Part shown: piece after piece, positions 11,486-24,400 of the stretch
Position numbering within the stretch: position 1 is the first letter of the stretch
Layout of the letters: each line of letters begins with the position of its first letter
From: Branchiostoma floridae
Taxonomy: Eukaryota; Chordata; Leptocardii; Amphioxiformes; Branchiostomatidae
Length of the DNA: 64,000 bases
Direction of reading: 5' to 3'
Assembly: GCF_000003815.2 (NCBI RefSeq)
Contig: NC_049981.1
Coordinates: 26,115,670 to 26,179,669, forward strand
Program-made: the position numbers and the translations under genes
The notes under the pieces: model-generated
Told to the model about the DNA's origin: nothing
Database searches by the model: none
What the model saw: only the letters and a program-made list of their open reading frames with translations

Positions 11486-14400
11486 CTGACTACTTCCTGC
11501 ATGAGTTTCTCCATCTCCATACTGTAAAGGACAATACTTTTGTTAACTGATAAACTGATATACAATACATACATTTAAAAACATGTTTGAATTGTAGATC
11601 TTCATATGGTACAATTTTGGGTAATATGTGAATTTATTTAATGAGAGACAATCATATGGCTTTTGAAAGCTTGCACAAAAAGTGTTTCTGTCATGTTGCT
11701 GATACAATGTATGTCTTACTCTTAGGAGAGTTATTTGCAGAGGATATGAAAAATTCTGCACGAAGTAAGATTCTAGAAAAGTAAAACCTACCCCCAGTGC
11801 CCAGCCTTGCCCTTTGAACTTTGGCCCACCAATGAACCTGTAGTGTTCCTTCTCCTTCTTCTCCAGTTCTGCTGCCTCCTTTGGTTTAAGAATTCTTTCA
11901 GCATAGTCAATAGCCTGCAGGAAACATCAATACATGACTGTATAAAAAGCTTTGCTTCCTTCTAAAAAAGTTACATAGTGGATCAAGATCCTAGTATCTT
12001 ATTATCTAGCCATTATGTTCTTCCATTTGATGACACTCAGGTTATCTTATATGTATTGTCATTTGAATATTATCAGTACAATAGTAATACTATTCCGGGT
12101 ACTATGTCATATCAAGGCTCCTGAAATATACATTTTGTATACAAGTAGACTACTAAGATAAAGATTTTTATTGAAATACCCAACATCTAAAAACACTCTA
12201 AATTGTCTGTCATCAGATAAATGTTGTTAAGACAATTTCGGCTATTACTAATAAATAGCAATCTATTTCATTATGCAATTATGTACTAATATGGAAATTT
12301 TTATAATCAATTTGTGAGTCACCAATCAGTAGATCTATCCCAATGGAATACAGACAGTGATAGTTGGCTGCAACACTGCCCCTCTGTGAACTTTCAAAAT
12401 GACTGTATTTGTACTTGTATAGCCAGTATTAAAAAAATCAGTGTAACACACAAGCTTCTGAATCTGCATTGCTGGTAAAAGTGGTATATTAACTCGTTGG
12501 ATTACATTGTCTTTACAGGCGCAAGGCAGTGGCTAGACACTAAAATCTGTTCCATGAAACTGCCGGTCAAAACCAACTACTAGTAGTTTGACTAAATACA
12601 GAAAAAAAAGTCTTCATCTAGTATCATTACCTTGACCTCGTGGTCCTTCTGTACTCTCTCTCGGGCCTCCTGCAGTCTTTGTTGCAAGCGAGTTTCATCT
12701 TCCTCTGTATGAACTATGATGGTAATAAACTTTTGAGTAGTTCAACTGCAACTAAGTGACATCACCATAGGAAAGTGTTGTACAAAAGCCCACTAAACCT
12801 AGATTCCACATTTCCATGAAATAACTATATATAACAGCAGGGCACGAAATCCTTTTTTTCTGCATACCTGCACTGGTGACATTGAAAATTACCTGCACCG
12901 GTGACATTGAAAATTACCTGCACCAGACAAATTTTACATGCACCACTCTGAATTTAGGAAGTATGGATCATACTTAAATTGTTAAGGAACCATTGCTATT
13001 TTATTCTGTTATACTTTATAGGTGGTAACATTCAATACAGCTAATAACAATCCACATACACCTACATCATATGGCATTTATGTATAAAACCCAGTAGTGC
13101 AGGTTAGGTGCAGGTAGACACTAGAAATACCTGCACAGCTCCAATTTTACCTGCACAAACCTGCATATGTAGGTGGTATTTTGAGCCCTGAACAGTAAAC
13201 TGATGACACCGATTTACAAAATGAAAGTAGAAGATTCTTTAACCAAAGAAAGCTACTTTGAATATTCAAAACACCAACCATACTTATAAAATCAAGCTAC
13301 AGTCAAACCTGTACAAGTGACCACCTCTACATAAGGACCATTTGACCATTGTGACCAATTCTTGGTCATCCTTTTGGTACATTTTGCCACTGAAGCATTT
13401 CAAGAATCCTGTCTATGGTGCAAGAGACCACCTGTCCACATAGACCAGATTTTATATCAGTCCCTTGAGGCTTGAGTGGTCTTCTTGGGCAGTTTTGACT
13501 GTATGTCCCACATGTATACTTCAAGAGAAAATAAAGTACAAAGTTCCCCTTACTACCTCTATGTGGATGTGGCTCTGGGTCTCTCTTGAACAGTGCAGCA
13601 ATCATGTTCCAAGACAGATGGACAGCAGCAGTCAGAATCCCCAGAAGGAAGAGGCTACGAGCTGCTGTCTGCAGCATATCCAGGTTAGCTGAAGTGGGAA
13701 TATCATGATATACAGTCTTGAGTACATACAACATAAGGGGCAGTATAGACAATGGTGCTGCAAAGAGGAGGCATGTTACCACTGATAGCAATGTGTTTTT
13801 ATTTCTAGAACCTTCAAATGTACTAAGGCAGTGATGTCTAATGTGATTGGAAGAGAGAGACATAACTGTAGTGTAGAATATTGCTTGAGATTGGATTGCA
13901 AGGTTGTGTAACAGTGGTGTTCAAGGACTGCTAAACCGAAGACACTTAATGGCTTAAGCCTTTTGGCCGAACGGTTTGCATGTTCGATTTGTGATCTGCC
14001 GGCCTGGGTTTGATTCTGGGTGGCGGCATGTTGTTTCTTTCTGTTCTACTTGCCCCTCTATCTAGATCTGGTTGTTTCAGTTGGATTTGTGCTGGATGAA
14101 GAAGAATTAAGAAATACTGCAAGCATCAGGAGGGTGATTACACAGGTGGTGTTGCCTACTTCACCTAGTCATCATCAGGTACCATCATTTATCATCAGGA
14201 GATAATCTGTGATTTTGCAGTTAATTCTAGACCCTATAAAATAATAATAATAAATCGGTTGGTGATCAGACTCTCCCACTATACAGGCTTTTCATTTGAA
14301 GTCATCTGCGCCATGTTGGGTTACAGCGTACGTCTGTTAACCACACGGCGATGCTATTGCTTGATTTGATTACCCGCCAACATGATCGTCGGAGGATTCA

Positions 14401-14869
14401 ATTTACAATTAGTATGACGTCAATGACAAGCCTGTATTAATCACTAATGTTTACAAATACAGTCGTATAAAGAATACCTGTTCCATAAAAAAAAAAAAAA
14501 ACACTCATTGTGGAGTTTTCCAAACTCTCATGCTACATTGCTATCGTGCTAAGCTAGGTCTCAGGAGAATAACACTTAGAGTCTTCAACTTCGGTGCTGA
14601 AATGCCAAAAGCAAAACCAGAACCGTAAACATGACGTGTCCAAGTTACATTCACAGCTGGCAGACGACAAAACACAAGGGGAGGGGGGCTGCAGTTTCAC
14701 TATCATATCCTACATTAAAGCGGAGGGAATGGTCAAACGGCATATTCTATGATTAAGTACGCATCTTCGCACCTATATCCGTGTACACGACGGCACACAG
14801 GGCGCCGCTAACACCGACAACCACCAGCCAGTGCTGATCCCCCATTCCAGTAGAGCCTCCGGTAGCCAT
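11486..14869 (-). CDS. UBXN8: UBX domain-containing protein 8 (UBXN8), N-terminal exons; UBX domain not found
   Basis: Vertebrate UBXN8 is an ER membrane protein that tethers p97/VCP for ER-associated degradation through a C-terminal UBX domain. Five minus-strand exons were read: 14869-14773, 13688-13557, 12704-12631, 11914-11792 and 11521-11486. Phases agree and give 154 residues. They encode a short hydrophobic N terminus (14-27), a clear membrane segment (about 45-66, LFLLGILTAAVHLSWNMIAAL), a charged coiled-coil linker EEDETRLQQRLQEAR, and YAERILKPKEAAELEKKEK followed by FIGGPKFKGQGWALG. This lines up with the human YIENVLKP... linker and the ...KLGGDEG segment after it. The UBX exons should follow below 11486 but I could not find them, so the entry is partial. 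Reading past the last donor stops after five residues. The start ATG (MATGGSTGM) is the first one and faces MAT2A. Confidence 0.82.
12838..13190. repeat. TIR element with internal 25-bp tandem duplication
   Basis: The ends CAGGGCACGAAAT and ATTTTGAGCCCTG are imperfect inverted copies (11 of 13). Inside, a unit containing GGTGACATTGAAAATTACC is repeated in tandem at about 12865-12930, and CCTGCACC and ACCTGCAC motifs recur. Non-coding, in a UBXN8 intron. Confidence 0.55.
13945..14255 (+). repeat. tRNA-derived SINE
   Basis: The head has a polymerase III A box-like TGGCCGAACGG (13964-13974) and a B box-like GGGTTTGATTC (14006-14016), spaced as in a tRNA. A roughly 200-bp unrelated body follows, then a short (AAT)n tail at 14238-14255. 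It lies in UBXN8 intron 1, opposite to that gene. The left end is approximate. Confidence 0.65.
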
Positions 14870-15430
14870 TTTGGATTGTCGCACTGAATCCATAGGGAGG
14901 ACTAACATATATTATTGGGAGAGCAACCGACCACATGGGTCCAGAAAAATCAATATGTTTGAATGAAAATTTATATGTCAATCAATGCAGCACAACAACG
15001 ACGGTCTAGTTGCATCATTTCTAATGAAAAAAGGGAGCTGAAAACCGTAGATTTTCTTTATAGCGTCAAATTCGAGTGGTAATTTTCCATTACATTGCAA
15101 TTACCGGCCTCCCGTGAATGGACTCGTCTAATTAAGGTTAGAACGTTTTCATCAAGAATTCATCTGGTAAAAAAAGCCACTTTACACACTTTTACATGTT
15201 ACAACACTGTATTTTCTATTAAATATGGGAATATTCACACAATTGTATAAAAAAATGTCTAAAAATATAAAACGACCAGCCCATCACCCAATCAGAGAGC
15301 GAATATATGTGTCGTCATGTCCACGTGACTGTCCCGGGGTATAAAAACCTGATCCAGCCGGTCTTCTGTCTTCTACACTCAGAACCACGAGAGGCAGGAC
15401 CTACACGCGATCATTCTAAAAATTAAAGCC
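14870..15430. promoter_or_regulatory. Divergent promoter region between UBXN8 and MAT2A
   Basis: The two start codons are 561 bp apart and point away from each other. On the MAT2A side there is a TATA box, TATAAAA at 15340-15346, with an E-box CACGTG at 15322-15327 upstream and a pyrimidine-rich likely start region at 15363-15378. On the UBXN8 side I see an ATTGG (inverted CCAAT) near 14915 but no TATA box. Shared control is inferred from spacing only. Confidence 0.7.
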
Positions 15431-18400
15431 ATGTCTGCCGAGACTGCAACCAGCCACATGAATGGAGATGTTCCCAGGACGTTCCTGTTTACCTCAGAAT
15501 CCGTAGGAGAGGGACATCCAGGTGTGTTTTATGCTGTTCCCCTTTAATATTTGCCCCAAACGATCGATTGTCACATAATTTGCTCCCGCGGCTGAGCGAT
15601 TCGAAAGTGGACCCCGCAATTTATTCCGCGGGTGGGTTTTGTCTTACTCAACTTCTCCCAGTAACCCTTAATGCATATCTACTTGCTCCATATGTCAGAT
15701 TTTATTATATGTTTATTTTCAGTTTCACTTCTAAGGATTTTAGCTTTTAGATTAAGTATTTGGAGAAAAACGACCATGTGTAGATGTTGGTGAATACATT
15801 CCACCCCGAATGTCTCTTGAGTCCGTCGGTTGAACCAGTTGTAATTATCAGACTATTTTCTTTTCGGCATGATTATCAGACGCAAGCCTCGTGACACCAG
15901 GCCTTTCAGACACCACGTGGTTATCATTATACTTCAATCACGCTCTGAAACATATAAGTACACATTCACACAGAGATTTTTTTTTATTTTATCACCGTGA
16001 AACCAAATTTTCTACCGACTCATTGCGGTATTGCACAGTCATGGTGTCATGCTTCCTTGTGTAGTCTCTGCCGCCGGCCATGTTTTTGACCATGGAGGTT
16101 GCTTGCAAAACAGCTACGTAATATAGTATTCCATTGGTCATCATAACTACAAAACATGACATGCAAACTATTAGCTTTGTGTAATCTTAATCTTTTTTCG
16201 ACGTTCAAATGTTCCTAACCATTCACCGGGCGAGTATGTCAACAATAACACGCCGTCCGCCTGACGCAGCTTTTATTTTGCAGGTACAGTTTGTCCTCCG
16301 TTAGACTGGTTCTAACTGGCCCTAACCGGTATAGACGAGATCGATGTTTATTTTTGTCAAGAGAAATCCTAGTAGGCTGTTTTTGAGCTCGTCTCATCGG
16401 GACACCAGTGGTCAACAGGGTGTCAGAACACTCATAACAGCTGGTCGAAGGTCAACGCTACCCTTCCCCGGCCCCCTACACAAGAGACCAGCCCCAGCCC
16501 CAGCCCCCGCCCACCCCACACCCCCTCCGCCACACATACTAACTAGTACATGTACCTTACACATGTTCTCAAATTGAGTGAGCAAGGTTTTGCTATAATA
16601 GACAACTGTGATTTGTAAAAATGAAACACACATTCTATTTATTTTGTAAAATTTAAAGCAATCAAGCATTGGTTCTGTGTAACACCAAAAGTATGATAAT
16701 GCTAATCAACTGTTATTTTTCTGTGTGTTATTGAGGTGTCAAGGTATTCTAATCGGAAAAACATGTAAAGGTCAAACCCCAATACACTAGATTTTCAGGT
16801 AAACAACCTTTTACCAGAGTGTTTTGTATATGGAGGGGTGGGTATTGCATCATTTCAACAACCCCAAATCCTGGTTGGGATAAGAGTAGGTGCCTCTTGG
16901 GTGAGTTTGCACTTTTGGCCCTTTGCAAACAGTAGTCAGGGATGTGCTCTATGGATGACCATCAAGGGGACAAAGCAGGATGTGTCCAAGGAAGAAACTA
17001 ATTGTTGGTACATGGTTCAGTGCTTGAGGTGTAATCTGAATTATTCTTACTTGGAAACAAGGGAGTTGGGACTATGGGAGGATAATGTTGTCAAAATTTC
17101 CCCATACAAAGCTTCCTGAGGTTCAGTAATCTAGTAGCATAGTTTTGAATTTTGTTCTGTTGGTGATTGCTTTAACCTTAGTTTGTCTAATGCCCTTGGG
17201 GAACTTTCTTCCACACAGCTTGTTAATGTTATACCAAGTGGTCAGGTGCTGGTCAGTCCAACCTCATGTGGTCTTCTTTGAATGAAAATCAAGTTGCTCA
17301 CATGACACAAATTTACCCATAGACAAATTGTATTCTGCCTACCTACTCCATTGTTTCAGCTGCAAACTCAACCACCTCAAACACTCTTTACTCCCCACTG
17401 CAAAAAATATATCCCCAAGACATTTACAGTGTCATCATGTGATAGCATTTCCAAAACAATGTTTTAAATGTTTTGCTCCATTGGAACAGTGCAGTTTTGG
17501 TATACACTTGACTATTTGAGAGCATCAGCTGGCATAGCAATGATGTTTGAACATCTGTGTCCTGAGGGAATATCCCAACCCTGACCATATGTTTGTTGAG
17601 CTAAGCTAGGAAAGAAAGACACAAGGACCCGTACATATTACACTAAGATTTGCAAGTCAGGATTCACCCAGACAAGAGAATCCATGATGGGATTGGTCGC
17701 AACTTGCAAATCCTGGTTTGCTGTGTGTCAATTTTAGGGTCAGACATTTTTGCAGTGGATTGTCGACAACTGTAATGTACAAATTCCCCTACTTGTCTTT
17801 AAGCAGTACTTGCAGAGTGACAATATTACATGATGTACATGCATGCTTAGACACTGTCAGTAAAGCGCATCATTTTCATGTACTGAGACATGGCACAGGC
17901 TACCCACAGAAATTGCAGAATGCATAGAAATGAGCACAAACAGAAGATATGAAGTATCCTGGTAAAATCTACCATCCGATTTCTATCTAGCCTGGGTACC
18001 ATGCGATTTCTACCGGGGCTCTTTATACTTGCTATATAAGTATATGGAGACCCAGTAGAAATATCAAATGGTGTCCAGGCTAGGTAGAATCTAGATTATT
18101 AGGAAACTAATGCGCAAATACTCAAGATCTGTATGCAAGATCCTGAGGATTTTTGCAACAAAAAGTTTTAGGATGAACGAATTGAAAGATAAGTCTTTGG
18201 AAATATGCTTGTCCAGGTCACTTAAGGCCAATTTACACTAGCAACCTGTACTGCAGGTATGTTTAAACTGATACACAAGAACAGTTTAAAAGTTCAATTT
18301 TTTGTCTAAGTAGGGACCCAGACCAAAGATTATGAACCCCAGTCCCTTGCCAGCTCAGCATGATGGGGATCAAAGGTTACTAAAGGTTACACAATAAGCC

Positions 18401-21400
18401 CCCCCAAAACCCTCTCACGTGTTGAGGCATGGGGTGGCTGGGTATTGTTAATGTGGTAAACATGCTTACATCTTGATTTTGCTTAGATTGTGGTAAATAA
18501 GTGTTTCTATTCTTTTCTGCAAATTATACTGTTTGCTCAATGTCAGTCTTGGTGTTCTTGCTTTTTCCAGGTAGGAGGGGGGTGGGGGTGGCCAGCGTTC
18601 CTTTTATGAGGCAGTTCTGGTAAAAACTGGTTGATGCCAGTTGACTAGCTGCAGCACTCCTGTAGTCTCAGTCTCAGGACATTTGTCAAGTCTGCATACC
18701 CAGCTGAAATACAAGATGGTCTAGATCTATTAAAAGACTGAGTGCATTCCAGACAAACTGTGCATTGTTCATTGCCCAATATTTGACTTTGAGATCAAGT
18801 TAACATTCAAAAGAACTTGAACTTAAACTTGTAAAGACTATGGATAAATACTATGAACTAATGTAGAAAAACCCAGGGCAATTTTGCTCATTAGATGAGA
18901 ATGAATATCATTAATGACACACAACATAGACAAATAGACATTAAAACAAATCACAGAAGTTAAACTTGAGCTTGTGTAAACTAATATAGATGAACCCCAA
19001 GATTATTTTCTTTATTGATTGAGAATGGTTAGCATGCAGATTGCAGAGCTATATTTAAGGATACCATTAGCTTCAGAGACAAGCTATTGTATGGAGATGA
19101 GCCCTGTGGCTGTACATGAATGCATATTTGGTACAGTGGGAGAGCTCTGTAGTGTGGCTATTTGGAGGAGTAGTGTTGCATCATACAACATGCCACAATA
19201 CCACCAGTGAGTAGGGGGTATCCTCCACCAGTGCCAAGTCATCAAACATGTCTCCATAGACTCCATACCACAAACACTTGTGGTTTGTCAAATTGGCTAG
19301 AGGCATTGCTGAAAGTTTATAGCTTGGCCCAAATATATTCATTACGCTGTTGATTCTCAACATTATAGTATACTCTTTTGTTAGGAATGATGAAGCTGAG
19401 GGTAGAAGTTCCATAATTTTTTTTAGGTGAAGGTGTCCATGCCCTCCTCTAGGTACTAAAGAATGAATTAGGTGAAAGTTCATAAGGTCAGCAGTGAACG
19501 ACCTGTAGCATACTATTACTAATGTAGTACTACAGGCCATTTGCACAAGTGCTGGACTTTGGCTTGAACTGAGGGATTGTTAGGTCAACATTGGTGAACT
19601 GAATGTATGCTAATGCCAAGGTTTGACAAAGCAAAGTAAATGTTGACATTGAGTCCATCAAATTAATTGTTTACGCTGAAACCTGGCAATGTGATATTAT
19701 GTAAGAATTATGACATGGTCCCAAAGTGAGACAGAGCAGAATTTATAGTTTTATTTTAATGGTTTTCAATAACCTCTCCAGTCCACTGTAGATACATGAC
19801 ACGCTGACAGAGATTTGGGGTTTTAAATGCATTACTTGTCTACCATAGTACAGAAATGCAAAATGTTGCAAAGAACTTCCTTCCCCAAGGCCTGTATTGA
19901 TGTGAGTAATTTTACATTGACAAACCAGAATTTACCATAGATTTTCTTGTTTTTCTACAGATAAGATCTGTGACCAGATCAGTGATGCAATCCTTGACGC
20001 ACATTTGAAGCAGGATCCTAATGCTAAGGTGGCCTGTGGTAAGTTGATCAATAGAATTGTCTTGTATGTATTATCTCTTGATTTTGCTGTAAAACATTTA
20101 CAACTGCAGCTGTTCTTCTGTGATGTACAGTGTCTTGTTGGTTTGTCTCTGGAGTTGTTTCTTGTAGAGAAAATGATACTTGATCTCTCACTGAAGTAGT
20201 GAAAGACATAACTAGTAGTGAAAGACATATTTGCTTGTGTTTGTATCTTCCTGAAGTTTTCCCTTGTATAAAATTGATACTTGTGTTGGTCTCTCACTGA
20301 AGTTTTCTTTTGTGATCACAGAAACTGCCACCAAGACTGGTATGATCCTGCTGGCTGGAGAGATCACATCAAAGGCAGTAGTTGACTACCAGACTGTTGT
20401 TCGTAATGTTGTCAAGAGGATCGGCTATGATTCCTCGGACAAGGGTAAGAATGGGCTCATTTCAAACTCGGTATTCAAGGCCTTCAGTTTGCAGAAAAGT
20501 TGTGAGAAGCCTGTTGTGAGATACAGGAACATACATGCATCTTGCAATGGCAGAAAACATTATCTAAACTGAATTGTACAGTGTTGGAATCATAGTATCC
20601 CTGTGGGTTGTATAACAAGTGTTTGTGTGGGGTTTAATTTTGCTCCTTGAAAATACTCATGTAACTCACTAACTGTATTCAGTTCCCTAAAAAAAAATTT
20701 TCCGGTTTTTAATAAAAGGATGTTAAAAAAATTTTTAGTTGGTCATTTCTTGTTCTTAAGGATTCTACTTTTCTTGTGCACAGGTTTTGATCACAAGACC
20801 TTGAACCTGTTGTTGGCCATTGAGCAACAGTCTCCTGACATTGCCCAGGGAGTGCATGAGAGCCGTAACGAGGAAGACATTGGAGCTGGTGATCAGGTGG
20901 GACTTGCAATATAGAGTTACTTCAAATGATGCAAATGTCATTCACAAGATTATGCATAGCACCCTTATACAGTTGTAATATTTCCTGTATTTAGGTAGTT
21001 TAATCTATTGCATTTCATTTTGTATAAATTGTTGTAATGAATGACTGAGATACATGACTGAGTAATGTGTTGTTGCATGTGAAGTAAGTTCAGCAATACT
21101 ATATTGTTGCCCCTTGTGACAAAAGTCATGAAATTCTTCAAATTGCAATGCCCATGCTGTGGTAGTAGCCATTGGTTACTAATACTTTGATACTAAGGTG
21201 TAAAGGGTAATATATGTTGCATGATGCAATACTGAAAAATTAAGAAGCCACTTATCAGTATGAACTAATATTTGCAAAGTCCAGCTTACCAGCTAAGTGA
21301 TATTGTATAGATTCAATTGCTGCTTTTGTGATGTTTTTGTCTTCATAAAGAATCTTTAATGTGGAGAACAGTTGAAAGACAAAAACTGAAAAAAGCCTAT

Positions 21401-24400
21401 TGGTTAAAAAAATTCAAATGTGGACAGCAATACCATTATTTTAAGTATGAAAGTCCTTCCTTCATTAAGTCTCCTTTAGTTTAGCCCCTGACAGTAGTAT
21501 GATCAGTCCTTATGCACTGGGCATACTTTGGAAAAATGTTTAAAAACAAAACAAAATGATACATGTCAAACAAAGACTCTGGACTCACTTGGCATCTGCA
21601 CGTGTTGGCGAAATCAGAGCATGAAACAAACATTACATTATGTAATATTTACCTAAGACTTAGTAGGAGTGATTGTCTTCCTATAACAGAGCTATGTCGA
21701 AAACTCTTTTAAGTATTGTTTGCAGTCCTTTTTCCACCCCAAATTTTATTTTTTGAGTATCTTTAATTTGATATAGCACTATATTGAAGATTGAAAGATA
21801 ATTTTGTCCCCAATACCCAGAAGGCAATACAAAGTCAAAGTCAGACCTGTTAAGGGGACCACTCCGGGGACAAAGTCACAGTAGGCAGGTGTCCACTATT
21901 TAGTATTCTTATCTTGGGGTTTAGGTCAATGGTTAAGATGATCTCTGAATCTAAAGGATCTCCAAAATGTGACCAGAATAACCAGGTGGTCCTTGTGCAG
22001 AGATAGGTGGGTCACTAGTGCAGATCTCACCACATGAATGTCGCAACATGTTTACTCATCATGGGAAATGTTTCCTTTGTGCAGGGTTTGATGTTTGGCT
22101 ATGCCACGGACGAGACAGAGGAGTGCATGCCGCTGACCTGCGTCCTGGCGCACGGGCTGAACAGGCGGACAGCGGAGTGCCGCAGGAACGGAGAGCTGCC
22201 CTGGCTGCGCCCCGACACAAAGACCCAGGTAAATACTGAGTCACCTATCAATGTCTTATTTAGCAATTTCACAGCAACCTAACCTTTGGTACTATAAAGT
22301 AGGCTCTGGCCTTTGCCCATCTGAGATGTTTTTGCGACTATTGAGGTGGCCAGAGATGGATTTTGTTGACAGCATACCTTTTGAGGATGTTGCTTTACTC
22401 TAACTCTAAGGAAAAAATCTTGAGAAATATGGTATTCAAAGTTCAGTGAAACACCACAGTTTAGTTGAGTTTTTGGACTACTTATTCATTCTGAACTTAT
22501 TCAGCTGTTTTTTAGTTTTGTTCCTTTTATATATTCTAACTCAACTGTGATGGAAATGCAGTATTTATTGGACACCATTATTAGACACAGCGTGTGAAAA
22601 GTCAATGCAATTCCGTAATTTACATACACATAACTGTCTTGCTGTTTTACTTCACATTCTTTCCTAATTTTTTGCAGGTGACGGTTGAGTACCGTTTCGA
22701 GCACGGCGCCTGCATCCCCATCAGGGTGCACACCATCGTCATCTCTGTCCAGCACGACGAGACCATCACCACAGAGAAGCTACGCAAGGATCTGAGGGAG
22801 CACGTCATCAACAAGGTGGTTCCCAAGGAGCTGCTGGACGACAAGACTGTCTACCATCTCCAGCCATCTGGCAAGTTCATCATCGGTGGGCCGCAGGTGA
22901 GCTCTTAGGTCCTGTTGCAGGGTTAAACAACGCCAAAAATAGTTACTCAAGCAACTGGATATGGTTTTGAAACGGTCAGACGTTTCGGATAGAATCCACT
23001 ATCCTTCGTCAGTGACACTGAAGAGATCTGGAAGAAACAGGTCTTTTATACTCTATGAATGAGGACAATTTCAGATGTCCAATAGGAAAGGTTGTAAGAC
23101 AATTCAGACTGAAGACAATTGGATTCCAAAGAAAACAAAGCTAAGCCAAAGTCAAGCTAAGCCAGGGTTAAACAAGTTCTCTGAAATTCACTTGTCCTGT
23201 CGGGCAAGCGCATAACAAAATTTACTTGCCCAAACCAACTTTTCACTTGTCCAAAATGTAAAGAACATTTTTCTATGTAGTTTAATTTGCAGTATAAATG
23301 GAAGTCCTTTATTATTGGCTCCATTTTTGTGTTGAACAATGTTTGGTGCCATGACAGGAAAAGGTGATAACAAAAGTATGTCAAAATCACACTCATGGAA
23401 AAATCTTACTTGCTCGATCGGACAAGTGGGGTAAGACAAGCACTTACCCAATCAGCACTTTCATTTACCCACGACAATCAGGCTAACTTGGACTTAACAA
23501 CCCTGCTTATTGAAAACTTTTAGACTCTTCAGGCTCAAAATCTTTTTTGCAAACCTACCTACACTGTTGCAGGCAACAGAATGAAGATAGTCATGCCCCA
23601 AGTTAGATTGGCACAAGTAAAACTGGTGTTTCTTGACATTAAAGCCTTGCTGTTTCTGTTTGCCATAGGGTGATGCTGGTCTGACTGGTAGGAAGATTAT
23701 TGTGGACACCTACGGAGGCTGGGGTGCCCACGGAGGAGGTGCCTTCTCAGGAAAGGACTTCTCCAAGGTGGACCGTTCTGCTGCCTATGCCGCTCGCTGG
23801 GTGGCCAAGTCACTGGTCAAGGCCGGACTGTGCCGTAGGGTGCTCGTCCAGGTGAGATTGAACATTACTGTCTTAGCTTTAAGCCTGTCACGTATTCTGG
23901 ACCTTCCCACGACTTTGCTCCCAACCAAAGTAGGTACAAGGCTTAGAGTAGGTTGGACTCCATTCTGTTTAACTCCAGTTGGCTAGTCCCATGCAGAATA
24001 TGACTTTCTTGACTTGATTTTTTGCAATTAATGGTCAGCTGGGTCAGATTAAAGACTAGTAGCCAGCCTCAAGGACTAACTCCCTAGTGGTGACCTTGCT
24101 AAATCTGATCAACAACCAGTGGTGACCTTGCTAACTTTGAACAACAACCAGTGATGACATTGCTCATGGCTAATGCCCCACCATGGTCGGGAGAAGGTCG
24201 GGAGGTCATGATCAACTATGTGTGAATGGGGCCTTGACATATGCTGCTTTATTTAGAAAGGAATCCCCACAGCTCTTAGGCTAGATTGTGAGTCTTCAGT
24301 AGTGTTTCACCCCTACAATCATGCACACAAAAATGTAGTATAACCAGAGTGCTACTGTCACCAATGCACACTTGTTGAAAGTTCAACTGTATCCCAGACA

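Noticed and set aside
13366-13863. A long minus-strand frame with two hydrophobic stretches that resembles a VMA21-like membrane protein
   Set aside because: The upstream hydrophobic part lies before a good splice acceptor at 13689 and is intron. The exon 13688-13557 joins in phase to UBXN8 exons on both sides.
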